Notes under the pieces: generated by a model
What the model saw: the letters and a program-made list of their open reading frames with translations, nothing else
What the model was told of the DNA's origin: nothing
The model's database searches: none
Part shown: piece by piece, positions 1 through 9,043 of the stretch
How the letters are laid out: every line of letters begins with the position of its first letter
Numbering within the stretch: the stretch's first letter is position 1
NCBI GenBank assembly: GCA_030539275.1
Contig: JAUNSK010000007.1
Span: forward strand, 1-64,000
DNA: 64,000 nt
Direction: 5' to 3'
Origin: Oscillospiraceae bacterium
GTDB lineage: Bacteria > Bacillota > Clostridia > Oscillospirales > Ruminococcaceae
Made by a program: the position numbers and the translations under genes

Positions 1-7
1 AACGCAT

Positions 8-50
8 AAAAATACCCCCTTTACTGGTGTTGTCCAGTAAAGGGGGTACA
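8..50 (-). terminator. Rho-independent terminator after gpmI
   Basis: A 15-bp perfect inverted repeat (arms at about 10-24 and 31-45, each carrying CCCCC or GGGGG) has a six-base loop. Read on the minus strand it is followed by a short T run. It lies about 70 bases beyond the gpmI stop, so it probably ends the glycolytic transcript. A second perfect 8-bp palindrome at 77-94 lies between it and the stop codon. Confidence 0.8.
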
Positions 51-117
51 TATCATTGAGACCCACTTTTTTTTTACAGCTGTTTTAACAGCTGATTATT
101 TATAACGTTCATATTAA

Positions 118-1629
118 TTACTTAATAAGTGAAGTTCCTGTCATTTCAGCCGGCTTTTCAAGGCCCAGGAGTTTAAGCATTGTCGGAGCTATATCAGCCA
201 GAACTCCGCCTTCCCTGAGTTCACAGTCCATGCCTGCTACTATGAAAGGTACAGGATTTGTTGTATGAGCTGTAAACGGTGAACCGTCGCCCTCGTACAT
301 CTGATCTGCATTTCCGTGGTCAGCAGTAATGAGTGCTGTACCGCCCTTTGCAAGTATAGCATCTACTGTTCTGCCAAGGCAGGTATCAACAGCTTCAACA
401 GCTGCCTTTGCAGCATCAAACACTCCAGTATGTCCTACCATATCACAGTTAGCATAGTTGAGTATTATAACATCGAACTTGTCGCTGTTGATGCACTCAA
501 CGACCTTGTCACATACCTCATATGCGCTCATTTCAGGCTTAAGGTCATAAGTTGCAACACTTGGTGACTTGATGAGTTCTCTGCTCTCGTTTGAGTAAGG
601 AGCTTCAACACCGCCGTTGAAGAAAAATGTTACATGAGCATATTTCTCGGTTTCAGCGATTCTCAGCTGTGTAAGTCCCTTTTCGGCAATATACTGACCG
701 AATGTGTTGGACAGTGACTGAGGCTTGAAAGCTACTTCAACATTTGGCATTGTAGCATCATACTGAGTAAAGCATACAAAGTGAACATTGAATCTTTTTC
801 TTGCAAATCCGTTGAATTCATCATCAACAAAAGTTCTTGTGATCTCTCTTGCTCTGTCAGGACGGAAGTTAAAGAAGATAACGCTGTCATTTTCCTTTAT
901 CATGCCATCCTTGCTGCATACAGTCGGGATTACAAACTCATCTGTAACATCAGCAGCATATGATTTTTCCATTGTATCTACAGGACATGGGTTTTCGTTG
1001 CCGACACCGTTTACCATTGCATTATATGCCTTTTCAACTCTGTCCCAGCGATTGTCACGGTCCATAGCATAATAACGGCCGCTGACAGTAGCTATTTCAC
1101 CGACTCCGATTTCCTTCATTTTAGCAACAAGTTCTTCGATAAATTCTTTTCCGCTTGTCGGAGGAACATCACGGCCGTCCATAAAGCAGTGAACAAATAC
1201 CTTTTTAAGTCCCTGTTTCTTTGCCATTTCGAGGAGTCCGTAAAGGTGTGAGTTGTGGCTGTGTACTCCGCCGCTTGAAAGAAGACCCATCAGGTGAAGT
1301 GCACTGTCATTTTTTCTGCAGTTCTGGGCAGCGGCAATAAATGCTTCATTATTAAAGAAGTCACCGTCCTGAATAGACTTTGTGATTCGTGTAAGTTCCT
1401 GGTATACTATACGGCCTGCACCGATATTTGTATGTCCTACCTCAGAGTTGCCCATCTGTCCGTCAGGAAGACCGACATTGAGTCCTGAAGCTCCGATAAG
1501 TGTATGAGGACATTCTTTAAAGTACTTGTCTATATTAGGCTTTTTTGCAGCTGAAATTGCGTTGCCGTAATTTTCCGGATTATATCCGAAGCCGTCAAGT
1601 ATCAGTAAAGCTACTGGCTTTTTGCTCAT
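118..1629 (-). CDS. gpmI: 2,3-bisphosphoglycerate-independent phosphoglycerate mutase
   Basis: This cytoplasmic glycolytic enzyme interconverts 3- and 2-phosphoglycerate using Mn2+. The 503-residue length is normal for the family. The alkaline-phosphatase-superfamily metal site starts at LILDGFG (Asp12), and the phosphorylated serine lies in MGNSEVGH (Ser62). The C-terminal metal motif [11 protein letters not shown] is present. The start at 1629 has an AAAGGA ribosome site just upstream. It lies downstream of pgk and tpiA in the same direction. A second, unrelated-subfamily mutase is encoded at 39725-40933, so the organism seems to carry two cofactor-independent enzymes for this step. Confidence 0.97.
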   Translation of the reverse strand: MSKKPVALLILDGFGYNPENYGNAISAAKKPNIDKYFKECPHTLIGASGLNVGLPDGQMGNSEVGHTNIGAGRIVYQELTRITKSIQDGDFFNNEAFIAAAQNCRKNDSALHLMGLLSSGGVHSHNSHLYGLLEMAKKQGLKKVFVHCFMDGRDVPPTSGKEFIEELVAKMKEIGVGEIATVSGRYYAMDRDNRWDRVEKAYNAMVNGVGNENPCPVDTMEKSYAADVTDEFVIPTVCSKDGMIKENDSVIFFNFRPDRAREITRTFVDDEFNGFARKRFNVHFVCFTQYDATMPNVEVAFKPQSLSNTFGQYIAEKGLTQLRIAETEKYAHVTFFFNGGVEAPYSNESRELIKSPSVATYDLKPEMSAYEVCDKVVECINSDKFDVIILNYANCDMVGHTGVFDAAKAAVEAVDTCLGRTVDAILAKGGTALITADHGNADQMYEGDGSPFTAHTTNPVPFIVAGMDCELREGGVLADIAPTMLKLLGLEKPAEMTGTSLIK

Positions 1630-1651
1630 TATTATTCCATTCCTTTCAGAT

Positions 1652-1693
1652 ATACCTCACGCCGGTGCCTTAAAAAGGTACTGGCGTGAATCG
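1652..1693 (-). other. Intergenic hairpin between tpiA and gpmI
   Basis: The two arms TCACGCC and GGCGTGA enclose a second pairing CCTT/AAGG, giving a long interrupted stem. There is no T tract behind it, so it is more likely an mRNA-stability or processing element, or a weak attenuator, between tpiA and gpmI than a full terminator. The role is inference. Confidence 0.45.
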
Positions 1694-1709
1694 TAGTTAT
1701 ATGATTTAA

Positions 1710-2477
1710 TTACTTTGATGCTTCTTCAAGAAGTACTGCAAACTTTTCAGCTACGAGTGAAGCGCCGCCGATAAGTCCGCCGTCAACATCAGGCTGAGCA
1801 AGAAGCTCTGCACAGTTCTTTTCATTCATAGAACCGCCGTACTGGATTGTCATAGCGTCAGCTGTAGCCTGGTCATAGAGCTTTGCTACTGTAGCACGGA
1901 TAAGAGCGCATACTTCATTTGCCTGTTCAGCTGTAGCTGTTTTTCCTGTTCCGATAGCCCATACTGGTTCGTATGCTATAATAACATTTGCAGCCTGTTC
2001 CTTTGTTATACCGCTGAAAGCGATTTTTGTCTGCATGGAAACTATTTCTTCTGTGATGCCTGCTTCACGCTCATCAAGAAGTTCGCCTACGCAGAGGATA
2101 ACCTTAAGACCTGCATCAAGAGCAGCCTTTGTTCTCTTGTTTACTGTCTGGTCTGTCTCACCGAAATACTGTCTTCTTTCGCTGTGACCGATAATAACAT
2201 ATTCTACGCCCATCTCAGTAAGCATATCAGCTGATATCTCACCTGTGAATGCACCGCTCTTTTCAAAGTGGCAGTTTTCTGCACCGACCTTGATATTTGT
2301 GTTTGCAGTAAGTGAAACAGCTGTTTCAAGATTTGTGTAAGGAACACAGATAACAACGCCGCAGCTTGCTTTTTCAGCATATGGCACAAGAGCCTCGATG
2401 AGAGCCTTTGCTTCAGGTCTGTTTTTATTCATTTTCCAGTTGCCGGCAATAATAGCCTGTCTTAATTCTTTATTCAT
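1710..2477 (-). CDS. tpiA: Triosephosphate isomerase
   Basis: The enzyme interconverts dihydroxyacetone phosphate and glyceraldehyde 3-phosphate in the cytoplasm. All three catalytic residues are visible: Lys15 in AGNWKMNK, His98 in IIGHSERR and Glu170 in AYEPVWAIGTG. The phosphate-binding YGGS motif is near the C-terminus. At 255 residues it has the standard TIM-barrel length. An AAAGGAG ribosome site precedes the start. It sits between pgk and gpmI on the same strand. Confidence 0.98.
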   Translation of the reverse strand: MNKELRQAIIAGNWKMNKNRPEAKALIEALVPYAEKASCGVVICVPYTNLETAVSLTANTNIKVGAENCHFEKSGAFTGEISADMLTEMGVEYVIIGHSERRQYFGETDQTVNKRTKAALDAGLKVILCVGELLDEREAGITEEIVSMQTKIAFSGITKEQAANVIIAYEPVWAIGTGKTATAEQANEVCALIRATVAKLYDQATADAMTIQYGGSMNEKNCAELLAQPDVDGGLIGGASLVAEKFAVLLEEASK

Positions 2478-2558
2478 TTATAATATACTCCTTTTATAAT
2501 GTATGGATCATATAGCTCTTAAACATATAGTCTCAGAAAAATATATTAAATTTTTACA

Positions 2559-2587
2559 TTAAAAAGGCGGAGGGTTCCCCGCCTTAA
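2559..2587 (-). terminator. Terminator after pgk
   Basis: The arms AAGGCGG and CCGCCTT enclose a short GGG/CCC pairing. The minus-strand reading continues into a run of T. It starts only a few bases after the pgk stop. Complete termination here would require a separate tpiA promoter; partial read-through is equally possible. Confidence 0.7.
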
Positions 2588-2593
2588 ATTTTT

Positions 2594-3805
2594 TTACTTA
2601 TCAGCAATAACTGCTACGCCAGGAAGAGTCTTGCCCTCTAAGTATTCAAGAGAAGCACCGCCGCCTGTTGAGATATGACTCATCTTGTCAGCGAATCCGA
2701 GCTGGATTACAGCTGCAGCTGAATCACCGCCGCCGATTATTGTTGTAGCATCTGTTTCAGCAAGAGCCTTTGCTACAGCGATTGTACCCTTTGCAAGTTC
2801 AGGGTTTTCAAAAACGCCCATAGGTCCGTTCCAGACTACTGTCTTTGCACTCTTAACTGCCTCAGCGAAAAGTTCCTGTGTCTTAGGACCGATATCAAGG
2901 CCCATCTTTTCTGCTGGGATCTGATCTACAGGGCAGCTTACTACTTCGATTGGTCCGTCGATCGGATCAGGGAATGAAGCAGCAACTACTGTATCAACAG
3001 GAAGAAGAAGCTGTTTGCCCTTTTCTTCAGCCTTCTTGAGCATTTCCTTGCAGTATTCGATCTTTTCGTTATCAACGAGTGACTGACCTACTTCATAGCC
3101 CTTAGCCTTCATGAATGTATAAGCCATACCGCCGCCGATGATAAGTGTATCACATTTTTCGATAAGATTTGAGATAACGTTGAGCTTGTCAGCTACCTTT
3201 GCGCCGCCGAGAATAGCAACGAATGGTCTCTCAGGTACTTCAACAGCATTTCCGAGGTACTTGATTTCCTTCTGCATAAGGTATCCTACAGCAGTATCCT
3301 TGATAAAATCTGTAATACCTGCAGTTGAGCAGTGAGCTCTGTGAGCTGAACCAAAAGCATCCATTACAAATACATCTGTAATTTCAGCAAGATCCTTGCT
3401 GAATGCTTCTTCGTTCTTTGTTTCTTCTTTTCTGAAACGTGTATTTTCAAGAAGTACAACGTCACCGTCGTTCATTGAAGCAACAGCCTTCTTAGCATTT
3501 TCGCCTACAACTTCATCATCCTTTGCAAATACAACTTCTTTGCCGAGGAGCTCAGAAAGTCTTGCAGCAACCGGTGCCAGTGAGAACTTATCTTCCGGAC
3601 CGTTCTTCGGTTTACCAAGATGTGAGCAAAGTATAACCTTTCCTCCGTCAGCAATAAGCTTCTTGATTGTAGGCAATGCAGCAACTATTCTGTTATCGTT
3701 TGTGATTTTGCCTTCCTTAAGAGGTACATTGAAATCACAGCGAACAAGAACTCTTTTGCCTTTAACATTAATATCATCAACTGTAACTTTGTTTAAACCT
3801 GCCAT
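2594..3805 (-). CDS. pgk: Phosphoglycerate kinase
   Basis: This glycolytic kinase makes ATP from 1,3-bisphosphoglycerate. At 403 residues it has family length. The N-terminal substrate-binding signature [13 protein letters not shown] is near residues 17-29, and the C-terminal nucleotide-binding GGGDSAAAV motif and final STGGGASLE segment are intact. An AAAGGA ribosome site lies upstream of the start at 3805. It is the first gene of the pgk-tpiA-gpmI run and is transcribed away from the DtxR-like regulator gene at 4070. Confidence 0.98.
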   Translation of the reverse strand: MAGLNKVTVDDINVKGKRVLVRCDFNVPLKEGKITNDNRIVAALPTIKKLIADGGKVILCSHLGKPKNGPEDKFSLAPVAARLSELLGKEVVFAKDDEVVGENAKKAVASMNDGDVVLLENTRFRKEETKNEEAFSKDLAEITDVFVMDAFGSAHRAHCSTAGITDFIKDTAVGYLMQKEIKYLGNAVEVPERPFVAILGGAKVADKLNVISNLIEKCDTLIIGGGMAYTFMKAKGYEVGQSLVDNEKIEYCKEMLKKAEEKGKQLLLPVDTVVAASFPDPIDGPIEVVSCPVDQIPAEKMGLDIGPKTQELFAEAVKSAKTVVWNGPMGVFENPELAKGTIAVAKALAETDATTIIGGGDSAAAVIQLGFADKMSHISTGGGASLEYLEGKTLPGVAVIADK

Positions 3806-3871
3806 CGTTTAACTTCCTTTCAAATATCATATATTATCCGCGTTGTTTTACATTTAACAACGATTAATACT

Positions 3872-3900
3872 ATTTTATAATATTTTGACGTGTTTGACAA
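3872..3900 (-). promoter_or_regulatory. Probable pgk promoter
   Basis: Reading the minus strand, TTGTCA is followed by 17 bases and TAAAAT, a good SigA-type match about 70 bases upstream of pgk. The leader between them carries a small hairpin (CGTTGTT/AACAACG, 3841-3862). Confidence 0.5.
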
Positions 3901-3980
3901 GTATTATTTTAAAAAAAAATAAAATTTTATATTGTTATTATACAGTTAAAGTTTCACATTGTGAAAATGCACTAAATGTC

Positions 3981-4009
3981 TTGATTTTTACCGTTTTTCA
4001 TGTTAAAAT
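3981..4009 (+). promoter_or_regulatory. Probable promoter of the DtxR-like regulator
   Basis: TTGATT at 3981-3986 and TAAAAT at 4004-4009 are separated by exactly 17 bases. The start codon is 60 bases downstream. An imperfect TTTCACATTGTGAAA palindrome (3951-3965) lies just upstream and could be an operator. Confidence 0.5.
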
Positions 4010-4069
4010 TCTATATGCAGGAATGTTAATATTTTTTATTGATTCCACTAAAAAGAAAGGGGCTTTCAG

Positions 4070-4441
4070 ATGAATATTCATCAGTCGGGTGAGGATTATC
4101 TTGAAACAATATATATTCTCGACATGAGGACACATTATGTGCGCAGTGTTGATATAGCAGCGCATATGGGTTACACAAAGCCCAGTGTCAGCCGTGCAAT
4201 GAGTATCCTTAAAACACGTGGATACATTACTATGGCGGACGATGGTCAGATAAATCTGACAAAGGCCGGTCTTGCGAAGGCCAGGGAAATCTTCAGCAAA
4301 CATCAGATAATCAGAGACTTTCTTGAAAAAACCCTTGGTGTAAATAAAATAACCGCAGAAAATGATGCATGCAGAATCGAGCATGTTATAAGTGAGGAAA
4401 CTTATCTTAGGCTTAAGGAGTTTATTGAAAATACAAAATAG
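4070..4441 (+). CDS. DtxR/MntR-family metal-dependent regulator
   Basis: This 123-residue protein has the compact MntR layout: an N-terminal winged helix-turn-helix (about residues 5-65, with SGEDYLETIY at the start and the recognition region TKPSVSRAMSILK), then a dimerisation and metal-binding half. The family senses Mn2+ or Fe2+ and represses transport genes. His77 and the C-terminal DACRIEHVIS segment fit the metal-binding region. An AAAGGGG ribosome site precedes the ATG. It lacks the SH3-like domain of long DtxR proteins. No metal transporter is adjacent, so its targets cannot be read here. Confidence 0.85.
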   Translation: MNIHQSGEDYLETIYILDMRTHYVRSVDIAAHMGYTKPSVSRAMSILKTRGYITMADDGQINLTKAGLAKAREIFSKHQIIRDFLEKTLGVNKITAENDACRIEHVISEETYLRLKEFIENTK

Positions 4442-4450
4442 AATATATAC

Positions 4451-4499
4451 AAGAGGTTTTTACAAATATTTTTTTGTTTTGTAAATCCTCTTATTTTTT
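4451..4499 (+). terminator. Terminator after the DtxR-like gene
   Basis: The arms AAGAGG-TTTTTACAAA and TTTGTAAA-TCCTCTT form a long stem followed by ATTTTTTA on the plus strand. It separates the regulator from the secreted protease gene. Confidence 0.75.
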
Positions 4500-4523
4500 A
4501 ATCTGAAAGGCGTGAACTAATAT

Positions 4524-7500
4524 ATGTTTAAAAAAATACGCAGTACTGTTTTATCTTTTGCTGCAGCAGTAAGCGTAGCCGGCATGAATCTTTCAGTTTT
4601 TGCCTGGCCTGCAGCATATTCGGAAGAAGTCAGCTCAACTGCCTCAGGTACAAATAAAATATCAGCCGCTCCGATTAATGACGCAACTGCTGCTGCTGCA
4701 CAGGAAGGCGAAACTTACATAAATGCATTTGACACGTCTTCTTTTGCGCCTGTATCTGCCGACTATGATGAAAACTATCCGGTCAGTTATGATATGAGAG
4801 AATACGGACTTGTATCAGGTATAAAAAATCAGGGAGACAACGGAACATGCTGGGCATTTGCTTCTGCAGGTCTGCTGGAGACCCAGCTTATCAGAAATAA
4901 TCCTCTTATAGACATTTCAGAATGGCATCTGGCATACTTTAATTTCCACGGAGAAGGTGCAATGGAACCAGAAGGAGGTCTGCAGTTTTACAATGCGGGC
5001 GGACATCCCACATTTTCTACCGCAGCCTTTGCACAGGGAATCGGTCCTGTCAGTGAAAGAGTCCTGCCTTATGAAACACCGCAGGATGATATTGATGACA
5101 GCCTCAGATATCAGAGTGAATATCGCCTGAGGGAATCTCTTGTACTCAACTCCTACAGCAATTCAAAAGTTGCAGATTACAACAATATCAGGTTTTCCGT
5201 AAACCAGATAAAACACTTTATTACCCAGGATTCATGTGTATCAGTAGACTTCAGGTATGAAAACTCTTATAACCCTGCCACCTGTGCACAGTACTGCGAC
5301 ACGAAGAAAACACCGAATCATGCAGTAATAATCATAGGCTGGGATGACTCATTCGACAAAAACAACTTCCTTACTGCTCCTGAAAATGATGGTGCCTGGC
5401 TGTGCAAAAACAGCTGGGGTGATGACTGGGGTGACAACGGCTGCTTCTGGATATCATATGAGGACAGATCACTGACAGATACGAACTGCATGTTTCTTGA
5501 ATCAGCTGATGTATATGATCATAATTACCAGTATGATACTCTTGCATACACGGCATCAATAACTGCAGACAATGAAAACCGCAATTCTTCATATATGGCA
5601 AATATCTTTACAGCTGAGGATGATGACTATGTTACAGCTGTCGGTCTGTATACAACAGACAATAACGCATGCTATGAAATAAATGTCTGCACAGGACTTA
5701 CCGATGATAAAAATCCGTTATCAGGCAAAACATATAACTGCACATCAGGCACACAGACTTATGCCGGATATCATACAGTTACTCTTGATGAGCCTGTCAG
5801 AATAAACAAGGGCGAGAAGTTTTCCGTTACTGCAAAGCTTACAAATCCTCAGATTCCCTATCCGATACCTGTAGAAGCTTCTGTTATACTGGGAGACAAC
5901 AAGATAGGAATCAATTCCAGCGGTATTTCAAGAGAAAAGATATATGAATCATCCGCCGCAGGCGAAAGCTTTATCAGCTCTAACGGAACAAAGTGGACAG
6001 ACACCAAAGGGCTGACCCTGGAAACCACTTATGAAAATCCCATACTTACTGATTTTAACGTCGTATATTATGTCGGAAATGTATGTCTTAAAGCGTTTAC
6101 AAGCTCTGAAGGACTGGTAAAATTCTCACGTGACAGCGGTCCTGTAGCTTTCGGAGATACAGTTGAACTCTCAAGCGATTTTGACGGCGTGATATACTAC
6201 ACAACAGACGGCAGCGTACCGGATACAGACAGCACCGTATACTCCGGTCCTGTAGTTATTGATGAGGAAACTGATATTACAGCAGCACTCTGTTCAGACG
6301 GTACAATGGGACAGCCGGTTACAAGGCATTATACCCATGCCGCTTCTCTTCTGACAAGTATTACAGTCAATGATACTGTAATGGATCTCGGAAGCATTGA
6401 TAATCCCAATACCCAGCTCAGCTATAACCTTGAAGGAACCGGAGACAGCGTAGTTCTTTTCCCAACCGGTCAGGGCTCAATATCAGTCAACTCAAGCTCG
6501 GCAAAATCCGGTCATGACACTGAACCTATACTGGTCAGAAACGGATATACCAAAATAAAAATCTCATCAAGTGAACCCGGCAAAAAAAATACTGAATATA
6601 CTCTGACGGTTTTTAAAAACTATGCATCTGTTGATTATATAAATGAAATGATACTATTTGACGAAGAAACTACGGTTGTCAGCGCTCCCGACGGACATAT
6701 ATTCAGAGATAAAGACAGTATAAGCTCCTATCTTGGACAGTCTCTCACTGTTTGTGCAAACTCGCAGTCATATGAGCTTTTACTGACAAAAAGGATCGAT
6801 CTCACTCAGGCACTGGGAACTCCGTCAATTCTATATGGAGTAGAGGCAGTTACAAATATCTTCAGTGTATCAGGCTCTATGCAGTTCAGTGCATACCCAA
6901 ACATGGCCTCACCTTCCCCGATAAGCAGCAGAAAGTTCAATATTCTTTCTGACAGCTATTTCAAAGTTTATCCGGACTCAGACAAGGAACTGTATTTTCA
7001 GATTCCCGCAACCGAGACCTCCCCGGTCAGTACAATTTTTCATATGACTGTTCCTGAACGTCCGGACATAGACTATGATGATTTCAATATTTCCGGCATT
7101 ACCTCAAACAGCGTTGAGATAACATTAAAGGATGCTGTCAAAAACAGAGCAGAGTATTCAGTTGATCTGGACACTACTTCACTTGATATTGATAAATCTC
7201 TGGATCAAAAATTTAAAAATGATACAGAACTTGTTAATGATCTTGCACCCGGCAACAAATATATTGTAAGAGTAAGGTATTTAGCAGGTAACGAATGCTT
7301 TGCAACAAAAGTAAAAGTTATCAGGTTCACAACAGAAGGAGAAATTCCTGTTTGTTCATTTGACTATGAAACTGAAACAATCATTACTGATGACTACCGT
7401 TATTACATCAGAACGTGGGACGGCAAAACTCTCAAATGCTATGACAGCATAACAGATTATATCGGTACAGAGCTCTCCGTTTTCAGAAAGTCCTCACCGC

Positions 7501-8237
7501 TTGATCCGGTAATGATCCAGGTACCTGAGCGTCCTGCCATACCTGAAGTAGGCATAGACTATGAAAAAGGCAGGATCGACTATCTGTTTGATGACTCATA
7601 TACTTACGTCAGACTGACCGCACAGGGGTATATATACAGTTCTCCTTCATCAGTTTCATATATCAAGGGAGCTGATGGTTATATATGGATAGATGATCTG
7701 TATTCCAGAAGCTTCTCTGCAAACGATACTATTCTTATCAGAAAAAAAGCGACCTCAGATACATTTGCTTCAGAGTACTGCGTTATCAAAATTCCTGATT
7801 ACATAAGGACAGAGCAGTCTTTATGCAGTATCAGGTCTTATACAGACTCTTCTATAAGCATGTTTTATTATCCGGATCTTGAATATGCAATAAAAGAAGA
7901 CTACTACTATGATTACAGCTGGCAGGACTCACCTGTTTTTACAGGACTAAAACCAGAAACAAGATATCTTATAGCTGTCAGATTCAAGTCTACTAAACAG
8001 TCATTGAAAACCCAGTGCACATACAACAGCATCACAACACTGCCATCATCATATTTAAGCGGGGATCTTGATGACAACGGTACACTTTCAATGTCTGACT
8101 GCCTGATTCTGAAACAGATAATTCTTAACCGCACCGAGCCGGATTCCCAGCAGAAAAGGGCCTCTGACATGAATAACAACGAAACGGCCGATGTTTTTGA
8201 CCTGATCCGTCTGCACCGAAAGACACTTGAAGGATAA
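4524..8237 (+). CDS. Secreted papain-family (C1) cysteine protease with C-terminal dockerin
   Basis: This 1237-residue protein has a signal peptide (about residues 1-28), so it is exported. The peptidase domain spans about 84-325 with oxyanion Gln103, nucleophile Cys109 in GTCWAFAS, His266 in NHAVIIIGW and Asn296 in KNSWG. A lectin-like beta region follows. At about 535-610 lies a chitobiase/hexosaminidase C-terminal-type repeat (YYTTDGSVPD...YSGPV). Then come several beta-sandwich segments, one fibronectin-III-like. The last 60 residues form a type I dockerin with two Ca-binding repeats (GDLDDNGTLSMSDCLILKQ and DMNNNETADVFDLIRLHR). The dockerin predicts anchoring to a cellulosome-type scaffoldin. 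The substrate is unknown; it may trim cellulosome proteins or attack plant wall or host proteins. Confidence 0.9.
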   Translation: MFKKIRSTVLSFAAAVSVAGMNLSVFAWPAAYSEEVSSTASGTNKISAAPINDATAAAAQEGETYINAFDTSSFAPVSADYDENYPVSYDMREYGLVSGIKNQGDNGTCWAFASAGLLETQLIRNNPLIDISEWHLAYFNFHGEGAMEPEGGLQFYNAGGHPTFSTAAFAQGIGPVSERVLPYETPQDDIDDSLRYQSEYRLRESLVLNSYSNSKVADYNNIRFSVNQIKHFITQDSCVSVDFRYENSYNPATCAQYCDTKKTPNHAVIIIGWDDSFDKNNFLTAPENDGAWLCKNSWGDDWGDNGCFWISYEDRSLTDTNCMFLESADVYDHNYQYDTLAYTASITADNENRNSSYMANIFTAEDDDYVTAVGLYTTDNNACYEINVCTGLTDDKNPLSGKTYNCTSGTQTYAGYHTVTLDEPVRINKGEKFSVTAKLTNPQIPYPIPVEASVILGDNKIGINSSGISREKIYESSAAGESFISSNGTKWTDTKGLTLETTYENPILTDFNVVYYVGNVCLKAFTSSEGLVKFSRDSGPVAFGDTVELSSDFDGVIYYTTDGSVPDTDSTVYSGPVVIDEETDITAALCSDGTMGQPVTRHYTHAASLLTSITVNDTVMDLGSIDNPNTQLSYNLEGTGDSVVLFPTGQGSISVNSSSAKSGHDTEPILVRNGYTKIKISSSEPGKKNTEYTLTVFKNYASVDYINEMILFDEETTVVSAPDGHIFRDKDSISSYLGQSLTVCANSQSYELLLTKRIDLTQALGTPSILYGVEAVTNIFSVSGSMQFSAYPNMASPSPISSRKFNILSDSYFKVYPDSDKELYFQIPATETSPVSTIFHMTVPERPDIDYDDFNISGITSNSVEITLKDAVKNRAEYSVDLDTTSLDIDKSLDQKFKNDTELVNDLAPGNKYIVRVRYLAGNECFATKVKVIRFTTEGEIPVCSFDYETETIITDDYRYYIRTWDGKTLKCYDSITDYIGTELSVFRKSSPLDPVMIQVPERPAIPEVGIDYEKGRIDYLFDDSYTYVRLTAQGYIYSSPSSVSYIKGADGYIWIDDLYSRSFSANDTILIRKKATSDTFASEYCVIKIPDYIRTEQSLCSIRSYTDSSISMFYYPDLEYAIKEDYYYDYSWQDSPVFTGLKPETRYLIAVRFKSTKQSLKTQCTYNSITTLPSSYLSGDLDDNGTLSMSDCLILKQIILNRTEPDSQQKRASDMNNNETADVFDLIRLHRKTLEG

Positions 8238-8361
8238 TCTGTTATATAACACAAAAATAACATATCTTATATTTATAATATATTTTATTGCGGGTTACAA
8301 AATTATTTAAGTATCAGCAGGATATATTTTATTAATTATATTTCATGGAGGAAAGTTAATT

Positions 8362-9039
8362 ATGAGAATACTGATCATTGAAGATGAGGCTGCCCTCGCT
8401 GATGCACTGTCTCAGATACTACAGAAAAACAAATATATGACTGATGTTTGCTATGACGGACAAAAAGGCCTGGACTGTGCACTCTCAGGAATATATGATC
8501 TGATAATTCTGGACATAATGCTCCCTAAAATAAACGGATTTGATGTACTGCGCTGTGTCCGCATCAATAAGATAACGACCCCTGTCCTTCTGCTGACTGC
8601 CAAGGATGAAATAGCCGACAAGGTAAACGGTCTTGATTTTGGTGCTGATGATTATATGACAAAGCCATTTAACACCGAGGAGCTTCTTGCCAGAATACGT
8701 TCCCTCTGCAGGAGAGGAAACGGTGCCTTTTATGAACCTGTGATCTCATTTTGTGACATTTCACTCAACACATCTACCTATGAGATCATATGTTCAGGAA
8801 ATTCCCTTAAGCTTGGATTAAAGGAATTCAATCTGATGGAGCTCTTTATAAAAAACGGGACCTCAGTTCTCAGCAAAGAACAGCTTATTGACCGTGTCTG
8901 GGGATACGATTCTGACGCGGAGTACAATAATGTCGAGGTATATATATCATTTCTCAGGAAAAAACTGTCTCATTTAAAATCAGCAGTTACGATCAAAACT
9001 GTACGCGGAGTCGGTTACTGCCTTTCTTCAGGAGATTGA
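8362..9039 (+). CDS. OmpR-family response regulator
   Basis: The 225-residue protein has a receiver domain (acidic pocket IIEDEA, phospho-acceptor Asp51 in LIILDIMLP, Lys in MTKPF) and a C-terminal winged-helix DNA-binding domain ending in the signature KTVRGVGYCL. A GGAGG ribosome site precedes the ATG. The gene for its kinase starts four bases after the stop, so they form an operon. Its targets are unknown; the convergent transport operon next door is one candidate. Confidence 0.93.
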   Translation: MRILIIEDEAALADALSQILQKNKYMTDVCYDGQKGLDCALSGIYDLIILDIMLPKINGFDVLRCVRINKITTPVLLLTAKDEIADKVNGLDFGADDYMTKPFNTEELLARIRSLCRRGNGAFYEPVISFCDISLNTSTYEIICSGNSLKLGLKEFNLMELFIKNGTSVLSKEQLIDRVWGYDSDAEYNNVEVYISFLRKKLSHLKSAVTIKTVRGVGYCLSSGD

Positions 9040-9043
9040 TGTC

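Noticed and set aside
77-94. Perfect palindrome CAGCTGTT/AACAGCTG as a gpmI terminator
   Set aside because: On the minus strand it is followed by A rather than T. The stronger hairpin at 8-50 has the expected T run.
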